Assembly: GCF_032854445.1 (NCBI RefSeq)
Contig: NC_088302.1
Location: 43,622,645-43,686,644, forward strand
Reading direction: 5' to 3'
DNA length: 64,000 nt
Source of the DNA: Liolophura sinensis
Taxonomy: Eukaryota > Mollusca > Polyplacophora > Chitonida > Chitonidae
The notes beneath the pieces are model-generated. The model had not been told where the DNA came from. It saw nothing but the letters and a program-made list of their open reading frames with translations, and did no database searches. Of this stretch, positions 1 through 11,037 are shown one piece after another. The position numbers were made by a program, and so were the translations under genes. Numbering within the stretch: the stretch's first letter is position 1; each line of letters starts with the position of its first letter.

Positions 1-1130
1 TAGGGATGATAGTGTAATAATTGGCATATGGTCACATGTAACTGGTGAAATACGGCCTCTTAACTATACTTTGCTGTAAACAGTATTATGGGTAACATTT
101 TATTCCACACGGAAGCAGTCAGTCTGAGTTTTCTGGAGTGCTCACGGTGAGTCCTGAGTCGCAGGTGGCACACCTGATAATCCAGCTTGAACCACAAGAT
201 TACACTGATACGCTGAACAGAGCCCATGCCTCTTCCTCAACAGCGTGAGGAACTGTAGTCTAACTATAGTTTAATTCTTTTAGACGGTTGCCTATATTCA
301 GGTGTCTGTAAAATCAGTCATACTCGCTACCAAAATTGCCTTTAGTCAGTGTCATGTAACAACCTAAGCTCTACTCATTGATACATTGGGCGTCCATGTT
401 ATTACAAAGAGATTGCAACTAGAATACTTTTTTAAATTCATAATGTTAAAGTCCATAAGCTTAGTTTCTGCACCAAGAACTCATTGCCTCGGGTGACGTC
501 ATAATTATTCAAAAACAAGTTGGACGCTAAACGATGGGCGTGGGGAGTAATTTGTTTTACAATGGCTGCAGCAACAAGCCGTTAGAACAAACTCCATGCA
601 ATATGACAGCCTACACTACTGTCTCTGCGAATAACTAGATCGCTTTAACTTCCTAATATCCATCTCTAAATCTGTACTGCCGTGAGATCATATACTACAG
701 CAGATGCAGTAAAATTCATTTATTAAGGTTATGTTGGATTAAAACGTGCCAACGATTTCAAATATGACAGTGTCAGAAACGGGGTTTACAGTACAGTCGA
801 CAGCAGTTCAGGTCACTGGTGTCACCCTCTTTCAAAACATGTTGATCTCCGCCCAATACCCAGCATGCCACTGTTTTTTTAATAATTATGACGTCATTAA
901 TACACGCGACTCTCTAAAAGATATAGACTATAGTAGCAAATTACACATCCCCTAGCAACATGGCTTAAGCATACTTGAGCAAAAAAATGCAGTGATGTTA
1001 TTTACAGTTTATTAGACGTTACAGACTTAGAATTACTCAAAATGCTGTGTTGTCTTCTCTTTTAATACAAAATATAACATCAAAATGACACCTACAGAAT
1101 CCTGACTTATTTACACCGTGTTCACTGATC
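1..1130. repeat. Diverged dispersed repeat, copy 1
   Basis: No gene is seen here. Stretches resemble two other places in the window: about 300-520 resembles about 28990-29290 (shared TAATGTTAAA and GGTGACGT.ATAATTATT), and about 955-1110 resembles about 19560-19710 (shared GATGTTA and AATTACT.AAAATGCT words). About 710-790 also matches about 29320-29410 in the opposite orientation. This points to an old dispersed element of unknown class. The open frame at 746-955 has no recognisable content. Confidence 0.5.
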
Positions 1131-1255
1131 ACTAATCTTTACTTTGTACTGGCCGTTCTTTTGAAAATATGGCAGATTATCATTAATAACATTATGTCGG
1201 AATATGGTTATTTCTTAGTAAAGAACCGATTCATTTTTTTATTGTTCCGTGACAG

Positions 1256-1483
1256 AATATTGGCGGAACGTGGCCGTGGGGAAGCCTTCTAACATGAGCA
1301 CCACAATTACCTGGGAAGGGCGGTTGCTTAAAGCTATGAATGCCAATGATGGAAACCTCACTCCGGACTACACACAACTGTCCTGCTCCGAGTCAGAGAA
1401 AGAGTTTGCTCCTTGGTGGATGGTAGATTTACAACAACGGTATCTTATATCGGGAGTACGTCTGACAAGCAGGAATAAAAATG
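1256..1483 (+). CDS. Exon: first half of FTP lectin domain
   Basis: The acceptor TTCCGTGACAG ends at 1255 and the donor GTACGT starts at 1484. The frame is open throughout, entering and leaving in phase 1. It encodes about 75 residues with the FTP signature: an N-terminal NVAVGKPS strand, an NDG motif, a Cys, then PWWMVDL followed by YLISGVRLTSR. No break is visible in this exon, unlike the downstream ones. Confidence 0.8.
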
Positions 1484-1622
1484 GTACGTAGTCAAACGTT
1501 TTCTCTTCTGTAATGCTGTCAGAAACTTAGAGGACCTGGTGCTATCGGACAGAAAAGTATCATGAGACAGTGAAAAAAAAAAGGAAATAGTAAGCTGACA
1601 AAGGCTCAAGAGGTGTTTGATT

Positions 1623-3142
1623 CAGGGGACGGATAAAGGCCCTGGCAGACAAAAACCTCGCGGACAAAACCCCCTACGGACAAAACCCCCGACGGACAAA
1701 ACCCGCCGAGAACAAAACCCCCAGCGAACATAAGCTCCTCGATCAGTATTAAGTGTGTATGGTAAATGACATTTGCTTGTTTGAGAAAACCTGAAGTGAC
1801 GTTTCAGATTTCAATACATATTTGCAATCAATTGAACTCCCCCTTATTCGTTCAATTTCCATTTATATTCTAACCGTTTTTGACGATATAGGAAAGAGCT
1901 ATATGTCTCCCAGCTGTATACAGAATACTCGACCTCCGTTCCAAGGATATGTGAAACTAAAGTAGTCTACAAGTATGGTAAACAATCGCTGTAATGCCGC
2001 TCGTATTAGAATTTTTTCCTATTCTAACAACAGAAATCTTGTATTTATATGTGTCAATAGTTCCTATCCCGGAAATACAATTAAACTATAAACATGCTAT
2101 AGCCTAACACCCTTAAAACAAATGGTTGATTCCAAATACTTGTAACAGTGAGGGTTTTAACCTCAGAAAACAAAAGAAACAAAACATGCCTGATTCAATC
2201 TTTCCGAGTGTAGATATTCAAAAACAGGTAACCAACATTCACTTTTCCCGATTTCTGAGAATTATATACAAATTTTAATTTACGCGATTAATACAGAATG
2301 CTTCTAATTTAACGTTAAGATAAGTGATTCGTTTTAATTATCATATACATCCATCTATGTAGGGCATATAAATTGGAAAAAAAATACACAGAAACCTATG
2401 AAAATAAATTATTACGTTTTTATTCCTTTTAAGAGCATTCAAAAATAACATTTTTGTTGTGAACTGTAATGTGATTTTGGGATAAATTTGTAAATAATAA
2501 CGATTTTTTTAAATACATCTGTGACAGCGAACACATAAAATTGCATGAGATGCTTGTAAACCGACCCAAAATGCATACCTTACGACAGCTCTTAGGTTAT
2601 TTATTTATTTCACCGGTATTTTACGCCGTACTCAACAATATTTCACTTATACGATGGCGGCAAGCATTATGGTGTGATGAACAGCCCGATGGAAATCCAC
2701 ACGACCAAACCTTCCCACCTGCAAGGTGATACTGTCAATCGTAGTCAGCTATAATCTGTATTCCATGCAGAAATATTTCACCCAAACAAAGCAAGTACAG
2801 TGGTAGCATAAACTTATATTTGCTCGAAGAAAAACATTCGATAATAATATTAGAGACATCAGAGATAGTCATTTTTGGCGATATTGTTTTGAAAACCTAT
2901 GTGTACAACGCTCATGAGAGGAAAGCTGTTGAATTATTAACCTGAGTAACAGACTGGGATACGGTTTGATGACAAATTTTTAGATGGAAAACAAAGTCAC
3001 ACCATATGAGTTCCCGTCAACAAATATTTAATCAACGGATATGATCGGTCGGTTGATTACGACGACGTGGTTTTTGTCCACTGGGCTTTTGTCCGCCGGG
3101 CTTCTGTCGACCGGGCTTTTGTACACCGGGGCTTTAGCCCTG
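1623..3142. mobile_element. Foldback-type DNA element with tandem-repeat ends
   Basis: The left end (about 1623-1735) is a run of GGACAAAACCCC-type units about 16 bp long. The right end (about 3070-3142) is the inverted complement, built from GGGCTTTTGTCC-type units. The outermost bases are CAGGG...CCCTG, and both ends abut GATT, a possible 4-bp target duplication. The interior, about 1.3 kb, is AT-rich, codes for nothing recognisable and holds a degraded SINE. The element sits in the first visible lectin intron. It is a non-autonomous transposon by structure; the superfamily is unknown. Confidence 0.6.
2597..2728 (-). mobile_element. SINE-A copy, degraded
   Basis: Minus-strand copy of the commonest SINE here. 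It has the TTATTTATTT tail complement, then ACGCCGTACTCAA.AATATTTCACTTATACGA and a diverged body reaching the CCTTCCCAC segment. The tRNA-like head is missing. Confidence 0.75.
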
Positions 3143-3159
3143 GATTCGTTTGGGTTATG

Positions 3160-3213
3160 ATTTATTTATTTATTAATTTATTTATTTGACTGGTGTTTAC
3201 GCCGTACTCAATA
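3160..3213 (-). mobile_element. SINE-A 3' tail fragment
   Basis: Only the A/T tail and the adjoining GACTGGTGTTTACGCCGTAC segment remain. It lies just outside the foldback element ending at 3142. Confidence 0.6.
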
Positions 3214-3475
3214 TAATAAAATAATATAAAATATAAATGGAGGTAAATAAAGCAGGCCTTGAATCAGAGTATTTATTTATCTAGAGTTACAAATCATTGT
3301 ATTACACAGCAGTCATACACTAACTCATAAATAATTAACATATATTAGAAATGATATTATTAGATATTAACATACATCAGATATTTGGCATAATAGATGT
3401 AGCAAAAAGGACAAAAATGATTTGAAAATGACCTTGATAATTACAACAGTGGGTGATTTCAAGTGTAATACTTCG

Positions 3476-3805
3476 GGACCGGTAGATCCAGGATCAATCC
3501 TTGATCGAGTCACACCTAAGACTTTAAAAGATGAAGTTGTAACTTCCTCGCTTGGCGTTCAGCATGAAGGGGATAGTGCAACGACTGTTTGACCTGTATC
3601 AGTATAATGGCTCGGGCGGTGCGGCTTACTTGCCTTCGGTAAGTCGTCTCAGTGAAGCAGCACTAAATAAAAGAGCGGTGGAAATCCGTCCTGCAACAAG
3701 GAGGCACATTACACGTACATGCACCCTAATGATTCCTTCGTCGTCATATGACTGAAAAATTGTTGAGTACGACGTTAAACCCCAAGCACTCACTCACTCA
3801 CTCAA
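3476..3805 (+). mobile_element. SINE-B copy (subfamily 1)
   Basis: A second SINE family. The body is CTCGCTTGGCGTTCAGCAT...GACCTGTATCAGTATAATGG, the 3' end is TTGTTGAGTACGACGTTAAA followed by CCCCAAGCA and a (CACT)n tail. The copy at 24926-25252 is closely related. The open frame at 3552-3755 lies inside this SINE and is not a gene. Confidence 0.8.
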
Positions 3806-4383
3806 GTATAATACCCAAACACGTGCTCTGAAGTTATAAGGTAACTGTTTCCAAATCCGGATTATTTTTTCCATTCGCCCAAATGCGTTACTCTCTCAAG
3901 GACCAGAATGTAGCAGAGTATGTTGTGTCTACCAGAAGATCCCAGCTGGTACCCTTATGCATCATTAACCACATCGATTCGGATCCCGATAGAACCCCGG
4001 GCCTAACTGTCTGATGTTGAGCTGTTCTACCTAGATGATCACCCAGTCGATGCCGAAGCTGGGTGGTCATCTGGCATGGACACCGAAAGCAAAGGTGGTA
4101 GTTGATTACACAATGGTTTCACTGTTTAGCAAGAGTTATTGGCTTTAATGTTTCAAATTGATTTTTAAATTTTAAAATATACCCAAATTAATACAGATGT
4201 AAGAATTTAATTGTTTTGAGCATAGGGTTGTATAACTATATATTTCACTCATTTAATAATCCGAAGAAATTCTAGGAAGCATGCAATGTGATTAATAATT
4301 GATACCTTTCAGAGCGAATAAATCTGTGTGCAGTTGTTGGTTATATGTTATTCGCGGTTTTATGTCGTGTTATATAAAGCTCT

Positions 4384-4608
4384 AAATGTGTAACTGAAAT
4401 AGCACTGGTTATGTGACAAAAACAGGTTCCAAGAATTGAGCGTGTGGGCTAGGTGTGTGCGCGTGCGTTTGTCTTGGGAAAGGGGGGAGGTGTAACTGAA
4501 ATAGCACTGCTTGTGTGAAAAAAAAAACCGGGTTTCACGAATTAAGCGTCTGCTTGGTGTGTGAACGTGGTAGCTGATTCCAAGAATTAAGCCTGTGTCT
4601 GGGAGTGT

Positions 4609-4641
<33 letters not shown>

Positions 4642-4660
4642 GGGCTTGTCTTGGGAAAGT
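4384..4660. repeat. Degenerate tandem repeat with G20 run
   Basis: About 2.5 copies of an about 110-bp unit (TGTAACTGAAATAGCACTG, then a CAAGAATTGAGC-like word, then a GTGTGTG tract). A homopolymer of 20 G lies at 4625-4644. The sequence lies in the lectin intron. Confidence 0.65.
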
Positions 4661-5153
4661 GGAGCGGTGAAAAAAGAGCACTTATGCTAACAGAGATTAT
4701 AAGAACTTCCCAATAACCCAGGCGGTAGAAAGCTAGTCTTTGGACACACCCGATTTCAAATCCTGGTAAAAGAAGCAGTCAGCTGCGAAATTACTACATC
4801 ATTTGAATTCGCGGTTTGCTTCTCTTGAACACCCATTACAGATCACTTGAACACCCAGTGCACATCGTTTGAACTCCCAGTACACATCACCTGAACATCT
4901 TTTTTAACATAAATTGAGCTAAACTGGAGTACACGTAAGATGAATGTCCCGCAGCCAACAATAGAGCCAGTCTGTTGGACTAGGGCGAAGAATCGTTGAA
5001 AGTTAAATGATTCTTTTAGTCGAAATACTATACTCTTCGTCAAGTGCTATACTATACAAAGTCCTTCAAAAGAGAATGTCACTGTGACCATTTCACGCTA
5101 ATACTGATTGTATTTTACAGCTCACAGGACTGTCAAACTTTACTCGTGGAACT

Positions 5154-5353
5154 NNNNNNNNNNNNNNNNNNNNNNNNNNNNNNNNNNNNNNNNNNNNNNN
5201 NNNNNNNNNNNNNNNNNNNNNNNNNNNNNNNNNNNNNNNNNNNNNNNNNNNNNNNNNNNNNNNNNNNNNNNNNNNNNNNNNNNNNNNNNNNNNNNNNNNN
5301 NNNNNNNNNNNNNNNNNNNNNNNNNNNNNNNNNNNNNNNNNNNNNNNNNNNNN
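5154..5353. other. Assembly gap (200 N)
   Basis: Exactly 200 N. The sequence on both sides is nearly the same: TATTTTACAGCTCACAG at 5111 and again at 5354, followed by a TCAAACTTTAC.GTGGAACT match. This looks like two overlapping contig ends left unmerged rather than a real duplication. Confidence 0.95.
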
Positions 5354-5363
5354 TATTTTACAG

Positions 5364-5600
5364 CTCACAGACTGGTCAAACTTTACCGTGGAACTGTCAG
5401 AATTTTCAACCGGATGGGGCAATCTGGTGGGTGCGAACCTGTGTCACTATGAGCCCGGGGCTCAGAATTTGGGTTCCACCGTGTTCTACCCTTGCTCTAC
5501 CACGACCGTTGCCAGATACATGAAACTCACGGGCTCATCATTATGATACCCATGAAAAGATGTGCGTCTGTGAAGTTGAGGTTATTGTAACAGACTATGG
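5364..5600 (+). CDS. Exon: second half of FTP lectin domain, frame-shifted
   Basis: Acceptor TATTTTACAG ends at 5363 and the exon runs to a GTAAAT donor just after GACTATG near 5600. The longest clear stretch reads NFTVELSEFSTGWG, then NLCHYEPGAQNLGSTVF and ARYMKLTG. The frame must shift once near the start and once near 5535 to reach MCVCEVEVIV, the usual FTP end. Both shifts look like single extra bases. Confidence 0.65.
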
Positions 5601-5721
5601 TAAATACACGTTTATTAAATACATTACATAATTTTGGCGATTCTTGAAAAGCTGACCTGAAATATTGTTGTCACCTTTAGGCACGTAATTCTTTTCTAAT
5701 CATGCCTGAATTGATGTTCCA

Positions 5722-5977
5722 GAGATGCACTACGAAATGCGAGGCTTGAAACATCAGAGGTCAAAGGACGAGGTGCTGGAGATTTGTAACTATGTCAGGA
5801 GCGATTATGTGCCAATCTCATTGTCTTAAACTGGAAAGTTGTACATCGTTCAACGCTATCCACGTAGGGCCGCAGAAAATCCTATGTGAAATGATCAACG
5901 ACCCTTCTCCCTGGTTACAAGACAATGACGTCACGGAGCAGGGATGGACACATTACGTACCCTCTCTACATTTGTAA
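5722..5977 (+). CDS. Exon: PAN/Apple-like Cys-rich domain, frame-shifted
   Basis: Acceptor TTGATGTTCCAG precedes the exon. In phase with the previous exon it reads HYEMRGLKHQRSKDEVLE, then near 5790 a one-base shift leads into GAIMCQSHCLKLESCTSFNA, a typical PAN helix-Cys arrangement, ending at the TAA at 5975. PAN domains often follow lectin modules in secreted invertebrate proteins. The assignment rests on Cys spacing and context. Confidence 0.55.
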
Positions 5978-6058
5978 AGAGTAAATGAACAGACTGGAAA
6001 TGCCCTGGTCTTAAACTCTTCACTAGACTTATGAATGGACAAACTTGTAGAGGGTGAC

Positions 6059-6064
6059 AATAAA
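6059..6064 (+). terminator. Polyadenylation signal AATAAA
   Basis: Canonical hexamer about 80 bp past the lectin stop codon and on the same strand. It is the likely 3' end signal of that transcript. Confidence 0.55.
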
Positions 6065-6432
6065 CATTATACATAAACAGAGTTCTTCAGTATCGCCAGA
6101 GTAGGAAAATGCTTAGAAGCTATGTCTAAATGTTTTATTACATCACCTATGGAATGTACAGATATAGCTTCGGACGATATTCCCGAAAGGTCAGATAAAC
6201 ACCATAGAAATATCCAAATGAAACGGTCTGCGTGTTATCACTGGCTTAGACGAACCCGTTGTTTCTAACCTTCTGTACGGAGAATCAGGTTTCGTACAAA
6301 TTGCATATACTAAGCTACATACATCGCCTGCTATTCATTCAAAATCACGTCAATGATGCATTGAGCAATGTATCTGAAGAAAAAACTACCACAAAAAACG
6401 TATCAACTTAACCAGAACCAAATCAAAACAAC

Positions 6433-6718
6433 AAACCACAAGCACGTTTCCAAGAAGAACAATCAACTTTAGTAGTTCTTTGTTTTCCACAAAAATGTGC
6501 GGGGAAAGAACCATATTCAATTAAAGCAATCAAGAATTTATCACTGAGGGAAATCACTGACAAAACACGTCAGCAACAGGTAGTAGCTGCTAAAATGTTT
6601 GGAAATGACTGTGTTAGTGGGAAATGGGCTTATATGAACCGTTTTTGTAAACATCCAAGGACGCCGTCACACTGGCTCATATATTTCACTATCAGACCCT
6701 TGATCCATTAGGTGACAA
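6433..6718 (+). other. Unassigned open frame without start codon
   Basis: A frame of about 90 codons is open to a TAG at about 6716 and contains FPQKCAGKEPYSIKAI and AKMFGNDCVSGKWAYMNRF. The composition is protein-like, but no family is recognised. It could be a decayed transposase N-terminal region. No splice sites were confirmed. Confidence 0.25.
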
Positions 6719-6786
6719 ACTCGAATCCAGCTCTCGGTGTTCCAGATGTTGCTTTAGATGAACAGGTTTGTCAGGTAAGTATTTAG

Positions 6787-6945
6787 TTCTATTACAAAAC
6801 AGACAAAAATTCTGATATACTTTAACCAGGTGCAAAAAATAACAGTGCACAAATTTATAGTACAACTTACAGTATGGCAGTACTACCCAGTCAGTGCTTC
6901 TTCACTCTCCTGTTCGGAGGCAAAACTTGGTAACCTTTAGGTGAA
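6787..6945 (+). repeat. Dispersed repeat R3, copy 1
   Basis: Shares AAACAGACAAAA.TCTGATA and the following about 120 bp with 56592-56740 and 57030-57180. The class is unknown and it has no coding content. Confidence 0.65.
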
Positions 6946-7182
6946 CAGGTTTGCCATGTATCAGGGGTAAATCCAGTGGGTTTACTCAGGCACTCCTGCT
7001 TGCGCCTCTCATATAACCCAACCATCCTCATTATTTTAGTACAGCTTCCATCTAATAAACAGCAAAGCATTCAGGGTGTACTACTTACCTTGTTGGTCGT
7101 ATCTTATAGAATAACGTATATCCAGTGTTCTTTAAGAACCATTTGTGATACAAAATGGGAGATGATTTACAATGTTAAGATC

Positions 7183-7236
7183 AGTTACAGGTGCACACGC
7201 ATGTTACAGGTGCACACGCATGTTACAGGTGCACAT
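7183..7236. repeat. Short tandem repeat, three units
   Basis: Three direct units of about 19 bp (GTTACAGGTGCACACGCAT). Confidence 0.8.
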
Positions 7237-7239
7237 GCA

Positions 7240-8670
7240 TGTTTCGTGGGAAGTAGAGTATATTGCAATTCTGCAGTCACCTGGTCGTGCAGTAGTTCTA
7301 GTGAACTAGGATGTTGAAAATGAACTGCCTGAAAACCTGCTCAGACAAATCAACAGTGAAATTAATAAGTCTAACGTCCTCAAATCGAAAGTAATATAGA
7401 TTTATTCCTGCTAACGGAAATAGCGTACAATGTGTTTATTTCTATACAAAGCTCGTTAGTAAAAGAGCTATAACAAAGTGAAATCGAAAGAGGAATCATT
7501 AAAACACACTTTTCTATTTCGTCACTGACCGATTATGGATTATAAGTACTGATGTTTCAATCCTTCCATTTCGTAGGCGTAATGTTCTGTTACTTTACAG
7601 CACAAACTTCCGTGCCGCGGTACTGCAGACAATTCGCTCTTGTCTTAATAAAGAATGCAAAATCAATACTTCATTGCACATTCTCAGCTCCTTGAACAAC
7701 ACTGGACGTATTCAGTCTTTCAGCTGAAACAACTTGCAAATCCATTATCATCTTATTATATCGATCAATGCAAAAGGACCTGTGCAAATCGAAAATCGAC
7801 AAACAACAAATCTCCAGTTCTATCAATATTTTTATATAAAAATCCTGATCCTACTTGGCATGACCTCCATCACAACAAGTAAGCGTACAACTGGGAAGTT
7901 GGACACAAATACTGTTTTACAGCAACATAAAAACATTTGAAGAACACATAAATTCATCTCGGATAATTGTTATTAATAAATATTATCAAATTAATAATAT
8001 TTAATAATAACAAATTAATAATAAATTATTAAATATTATATTATTTCATTTCATTTTCATTAAAAATGATCTCATCACCGCTCGCAAACTTCAGCCCAGG
8101 GCAGACACACTGAAGTGTATAGGTAATGCTTACTGTAACCATACTGGATAAATGTTCATATGCACCTTGATCTTTTCATCTCTATACTGCGGCAACTGAG
8201 GTAATGGAGATAAAATATGGCCCATTTTAGTCACGGTGCGTGCTCATGTATTTTTTTTATTTTAGCAAGAGGCGTAAAAATAACAATGTAAAAAGAGAAA
8301 ACCTCATAGTTTCGCATTATCAAAGAACAAACAATGAACAATATTTGGTCACAAGATCCAGTGCATTCCTTTCCATTTATTCGCGTTTTTCTTCCTTTCT
8401 CGTTTTTAGCGCTACTATTCAGCATACAATTTATGACTCATTTAGACTCATTTACTCTTAAAATCCTGCCATCAGAATTAACACATTTTCCTGTGCCTCA
8501 TTAAAATCAGAATATAATTCATACTTAGTGCAAATGTTTTCGAATGAAATCTTCTCAGTGGAAAGAAGTGAATGAATAAATGTGCAGTAAAACCGAGTTA
8601 TGAACAAGACGTTACATTATTGTATTAGATCAAAATTGTGTTGATTGGCGGATAGGTACAGATCGATACA
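7240..8670. other. Non-coding AT-rich interval
   Basis: No supported gene. AT-rich, with AATAATA-type simple sequence at about 7970-8040. The open frames on both strands around 8231-8461 overlap each other and have random-looking composition. Confidence 0.6.
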
Positions 8671-9148
8671 AGTAGTAGGGAATGTTGCAAACGTGTCGCA
8701 TAGAGGAGTTGGAGTTGAGAGGTGGAGGTGTGTCGTTGAGTCCGCGCTCTGTGCGTGACGTCAGCCGTGTGAAGTCACACTTTCCATGTCGCGCCAAAAT
8801 GTCACGCGCGAGAGCATCAGCTCCATGTCACGTCAAAACGGACCGATGAGTGAGCTCCATGTCGTTCGCGCGAAAACTGGGTAAGCTCCATGTCATTCGC
8901 GCGAAAACTGATGTCACGCCATGCATTGAACTATGACACCGACAGTCCAGCGGCTTACAGCGGCGTTCAGCCCTTGCTCAAGACAGCCCGGCAACATGGA
9001 CTCCAAGTTAGTCGGGCCCGCGTGTCGTCTTGGATGGCTCAGCAGGACACGTACTCGCTGCACCGTCCCGCTCGACGGCACTACCCTCAAGTTTGGGTGT
9101 TGAGCTGCGTGGCGCCAAAACGGACCAATGAGGTGGTTGGGTTGGGCG
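8671..9148 (+). repeat. Left terminal inverted-repeat block
   Basis: Begins AGTAGTAGGGAATGTTGC and contains CGCGCGAAAAC-type repeats at 8791-8907, then the integrase fragment. It matches the complement of 13648-14365 except for about 240 bp absent here. Confidence 0.75.
8791..8907. promoter_or_regulatory. Cluster of E2F-like motifs, left end
   Basis: GCGCCAAAA at 8791 and TTCGCGCGAAAA at 8865 and 8896 resemble the E2F consensus TTTSSCGC. They sit about 35 bp apart, just upstream of the integrase fragment. A further GGCGCCAAAA lies at 9111. Function is inferred from the motif only. Confidence 0.4.
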
Positions 9149-9168
9149 ACGATGACAAGTGGGCTTAG
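8890..9168 (+). pseudogene. Polinton-type integrase N-terminal fragment, left arm
   Basis: Open frame of 92 codons. The middle part reads YSGVQPLLKTARQHGL followed by MAQQDTYSLHRPARRHYP. This helix-turn-helix plus QDxYTLHRPxRRxxPR pattern is typical of the region before the DDE core in Polinton and related cellular integrases. The DDE catalytic core is absent; the frame runs out after HYP into unrelated residues. It is a truncated remnant. Differences from the right-arm copy are scattered, so the arms have diverged somewhat. Confidence 0.65.
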
Positions 9169-9179
9169 ATTAGCCTTAC

Positions 9180-9635
9180 AGGCCGCCTTGCCCGTTTGAC
9201 AAAAAAAGAAAAAAAATCTTTTTTTGCGCTTTCTTTTGAACTCCTGGAATTAGGATCATGTTAATGAGAATGTCATTATTTTGCTTAGTGTCTACGCGGC
9301 GATGCCCACGTCTAGTATGGACATATCACCTCTAAAAAGGACTTTTGTTTCTCAGTTGGTGAACCCGAAAGCTCACCGTAGTATAACCACATGCCGTATT
9401 TCGTACTATAAATGGTCCAATTTTCGATATTTGAGATTTACTGGTGAACTGCTTTCGAAGTGACACAGCGAGTCTTACATAACCGTCTGCTTCCAAGTAA
9501 TCAGCTTATTTTCTTTTGGTCCGCAATTGTTTTGCTGTGTGATTTGAATCTTAAAGCATTGATGACAAGGCTCAAATATGTTTGGTATAGAGCGAAACAT
9601 TTTTAAAATCTTGAAAAACATTGGAGGGGAGACAA
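9180..9635. other. Left-arm segment without counterpart
   Basis: Non-coding. It has no inverted match in the right arm, where the corresponding interval is 13108-13647. Either side could be an insertion. Confidence 0.5.
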
Positions 9636-10665
9636 GAGCTTTGCTCTCTGCATTCACTTTACATCACTACCACCACTAGCAAATTTTGTAGAGAAATCTT
9701 GAACCATGCCGAGGTCACGGGGGCTGCGATGATGAGGTAGGAAGTGATGTCAGAATATATAAAAACTCCGTTTTAACCGTTGTTTCTAATAACACTTTAT
9801 ACACATGGATTCTCTTCATTTAAAGTATACACAACATGGTGCTAAGTGATACGGGAACCAATTTTATTGATTAAATATTTCCTCGCATGAGCATCAGTGG
9901 TGAGGTTGAGTCTAAACACGCCTATGTGTGTCACACCGGCTCCAAATGTCAAGCTTGTCCATTGTTGGCAGTGATGTAAAGTGTGCATAGAGAGCGGCAC
10001 ATGCGCTGTAAGGAGTCTGTGAACACATACGTTCATTCATTCTGTGGCGTTATGACGTCACCATTGGTTTCACTTGAAATAATATGAAAAGTAAGGCAGC
10101 CACGAGAAGGGGTGAGGGTGGAAAATCAGGTGTGATGTATCCAACCATATCCCTAACCAGCTAGCCATAATGGTCATGCTCATAAATCCAAATTTGGCGA
10201 CACTTTCATGATGAGCTACAGCTTAGATTGACACAGCTTCAAGGTTTTCTCCATCATTTCAAGTGATAGCTATGAACATGGAATGGGTAAATGTGGGGAA
10301 AATATGTATTTTCATATCAGCAAAAGTTGGATCACGCTGTACGAAAATGAAATGTGATCCTATGACATGCTGTTTACCAGTCTCTGTAGTTTAGACTTCT
10401 TTGTCCTCTTAATATTGGGGTAGAGTTGATGCCACAATTTCCAAATTGTCTAAATCATTCTATGTGCATTTAAAGGCCATTTGAACATATTTTCCGCTTC
10501 ACAAGAATGTTCTTATACGTCATATTGAGGGTGCATTGTGGGTCTGTCTATCCTTTCCCTAACTCTCACTAGTTAAGTGCTAAAGTTATAGGGTTTATTC
10601 ACTTTTGTTTCTTGACAACAGAACAGAAGCCTAATGGAAACGAGTGGCATCGCCTTAAAATTTAT
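9636..10665 (+). repeat. Left arm, main inverted-repeat block
   Basis: About 1030 bp highly similar to the complement of 12075-13107. The small open frames 9842-10036 and 12714-12908 differ at one residue of 64, which follows from the repeat and is not evidence of a gene. Confidence 0.85.
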
Positions 10666-10865
10666 GTTATTGTCTGTTATTTACTGCCATAAGAGGCATA
10701 TTTTCAGGTTCCAGGACACTGAAGATTTGTTCACCATGATATTTTGCGTTCACCATGTTGTTTCATCCATTAACGATAAACCATGAATATGATGTTTACC
10801 GACATTTTATGTACATACATATATGTTAGGCTAAAGTCTAAAGCAACACAAAGGCTGCTCGGATC

Positions 10866-11037
10866 ATTATAACTAGTTCCGATGATGGGAATTACCTTAA
10901 AGCTACAACAATTATCCAGTAGAACATCGTATGTATTATTTGACGATTCAAACCGTTCATGTTGTCATTAGGCTGTTCATACTTTGCATACAAAGAAAAA
11001 TTGGTGTGCAATTATTCAGACGTGCTGTTTTGAGGAT
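10866..11037 (+). repeat. Left arm, inner inverted-repeat block
   Basis: Matches the complement of 11831-11995 (shared AACTAGTTCCGATGATGGGA). The arms stop near 11037, leaving a spacer of about 790 bp. Confidence 0.85.

Larger units (their letters stand above)
1256..5977 (+). pseudogene. Fucolectin-like (FTP domain) lectin with PAN/Apple-like C-terminal exon; frame broken
   Basis: Lectin gene remnant in at least three exons. Exon 1256-1483 encodes the first half of an FTP (fucolectin/tachylectin-4/pentraxin-1) domain: NVAVGKPSNMS, then NANDG and PWWMVDLQQRYLISGVRLTS. Exon 5364 to about 5600 encodes the second half, ending ARYMKLTG and CVCEVEVI. Exon 5722-5977 is Cys-rich and PAN/Apple-like, ending at TAA 5975-5977, with AATAAA at 6059. 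FTP proteins bind fucose and act as secreted innate-immune lectins. Introns have GT-AG ends and the visible junctions are phase 1. The domain calls need frame shifts near 5375, near 5535 and near 5790, each looking like one extra base. A 200-N gap adjoins the second exon. It could be a true pseudogene or an intact gene with local assembly indels. The signal-peptide exon is not in view. Confidence 0.7.

Noticed and set aside
4720-4765. Possible tRNA 3' half (CCCGATTTCAAATCCTGG)
   Set aside because: No matching 5' half or acceptor stem; probably an old SINE trace.
5111-5400. Duplicated lectin exon across the gap
   Set aside because: The near-identical acceptor and exon starts on both sides of a 200-N gap fit unmerged contig ends better than a true duplication.
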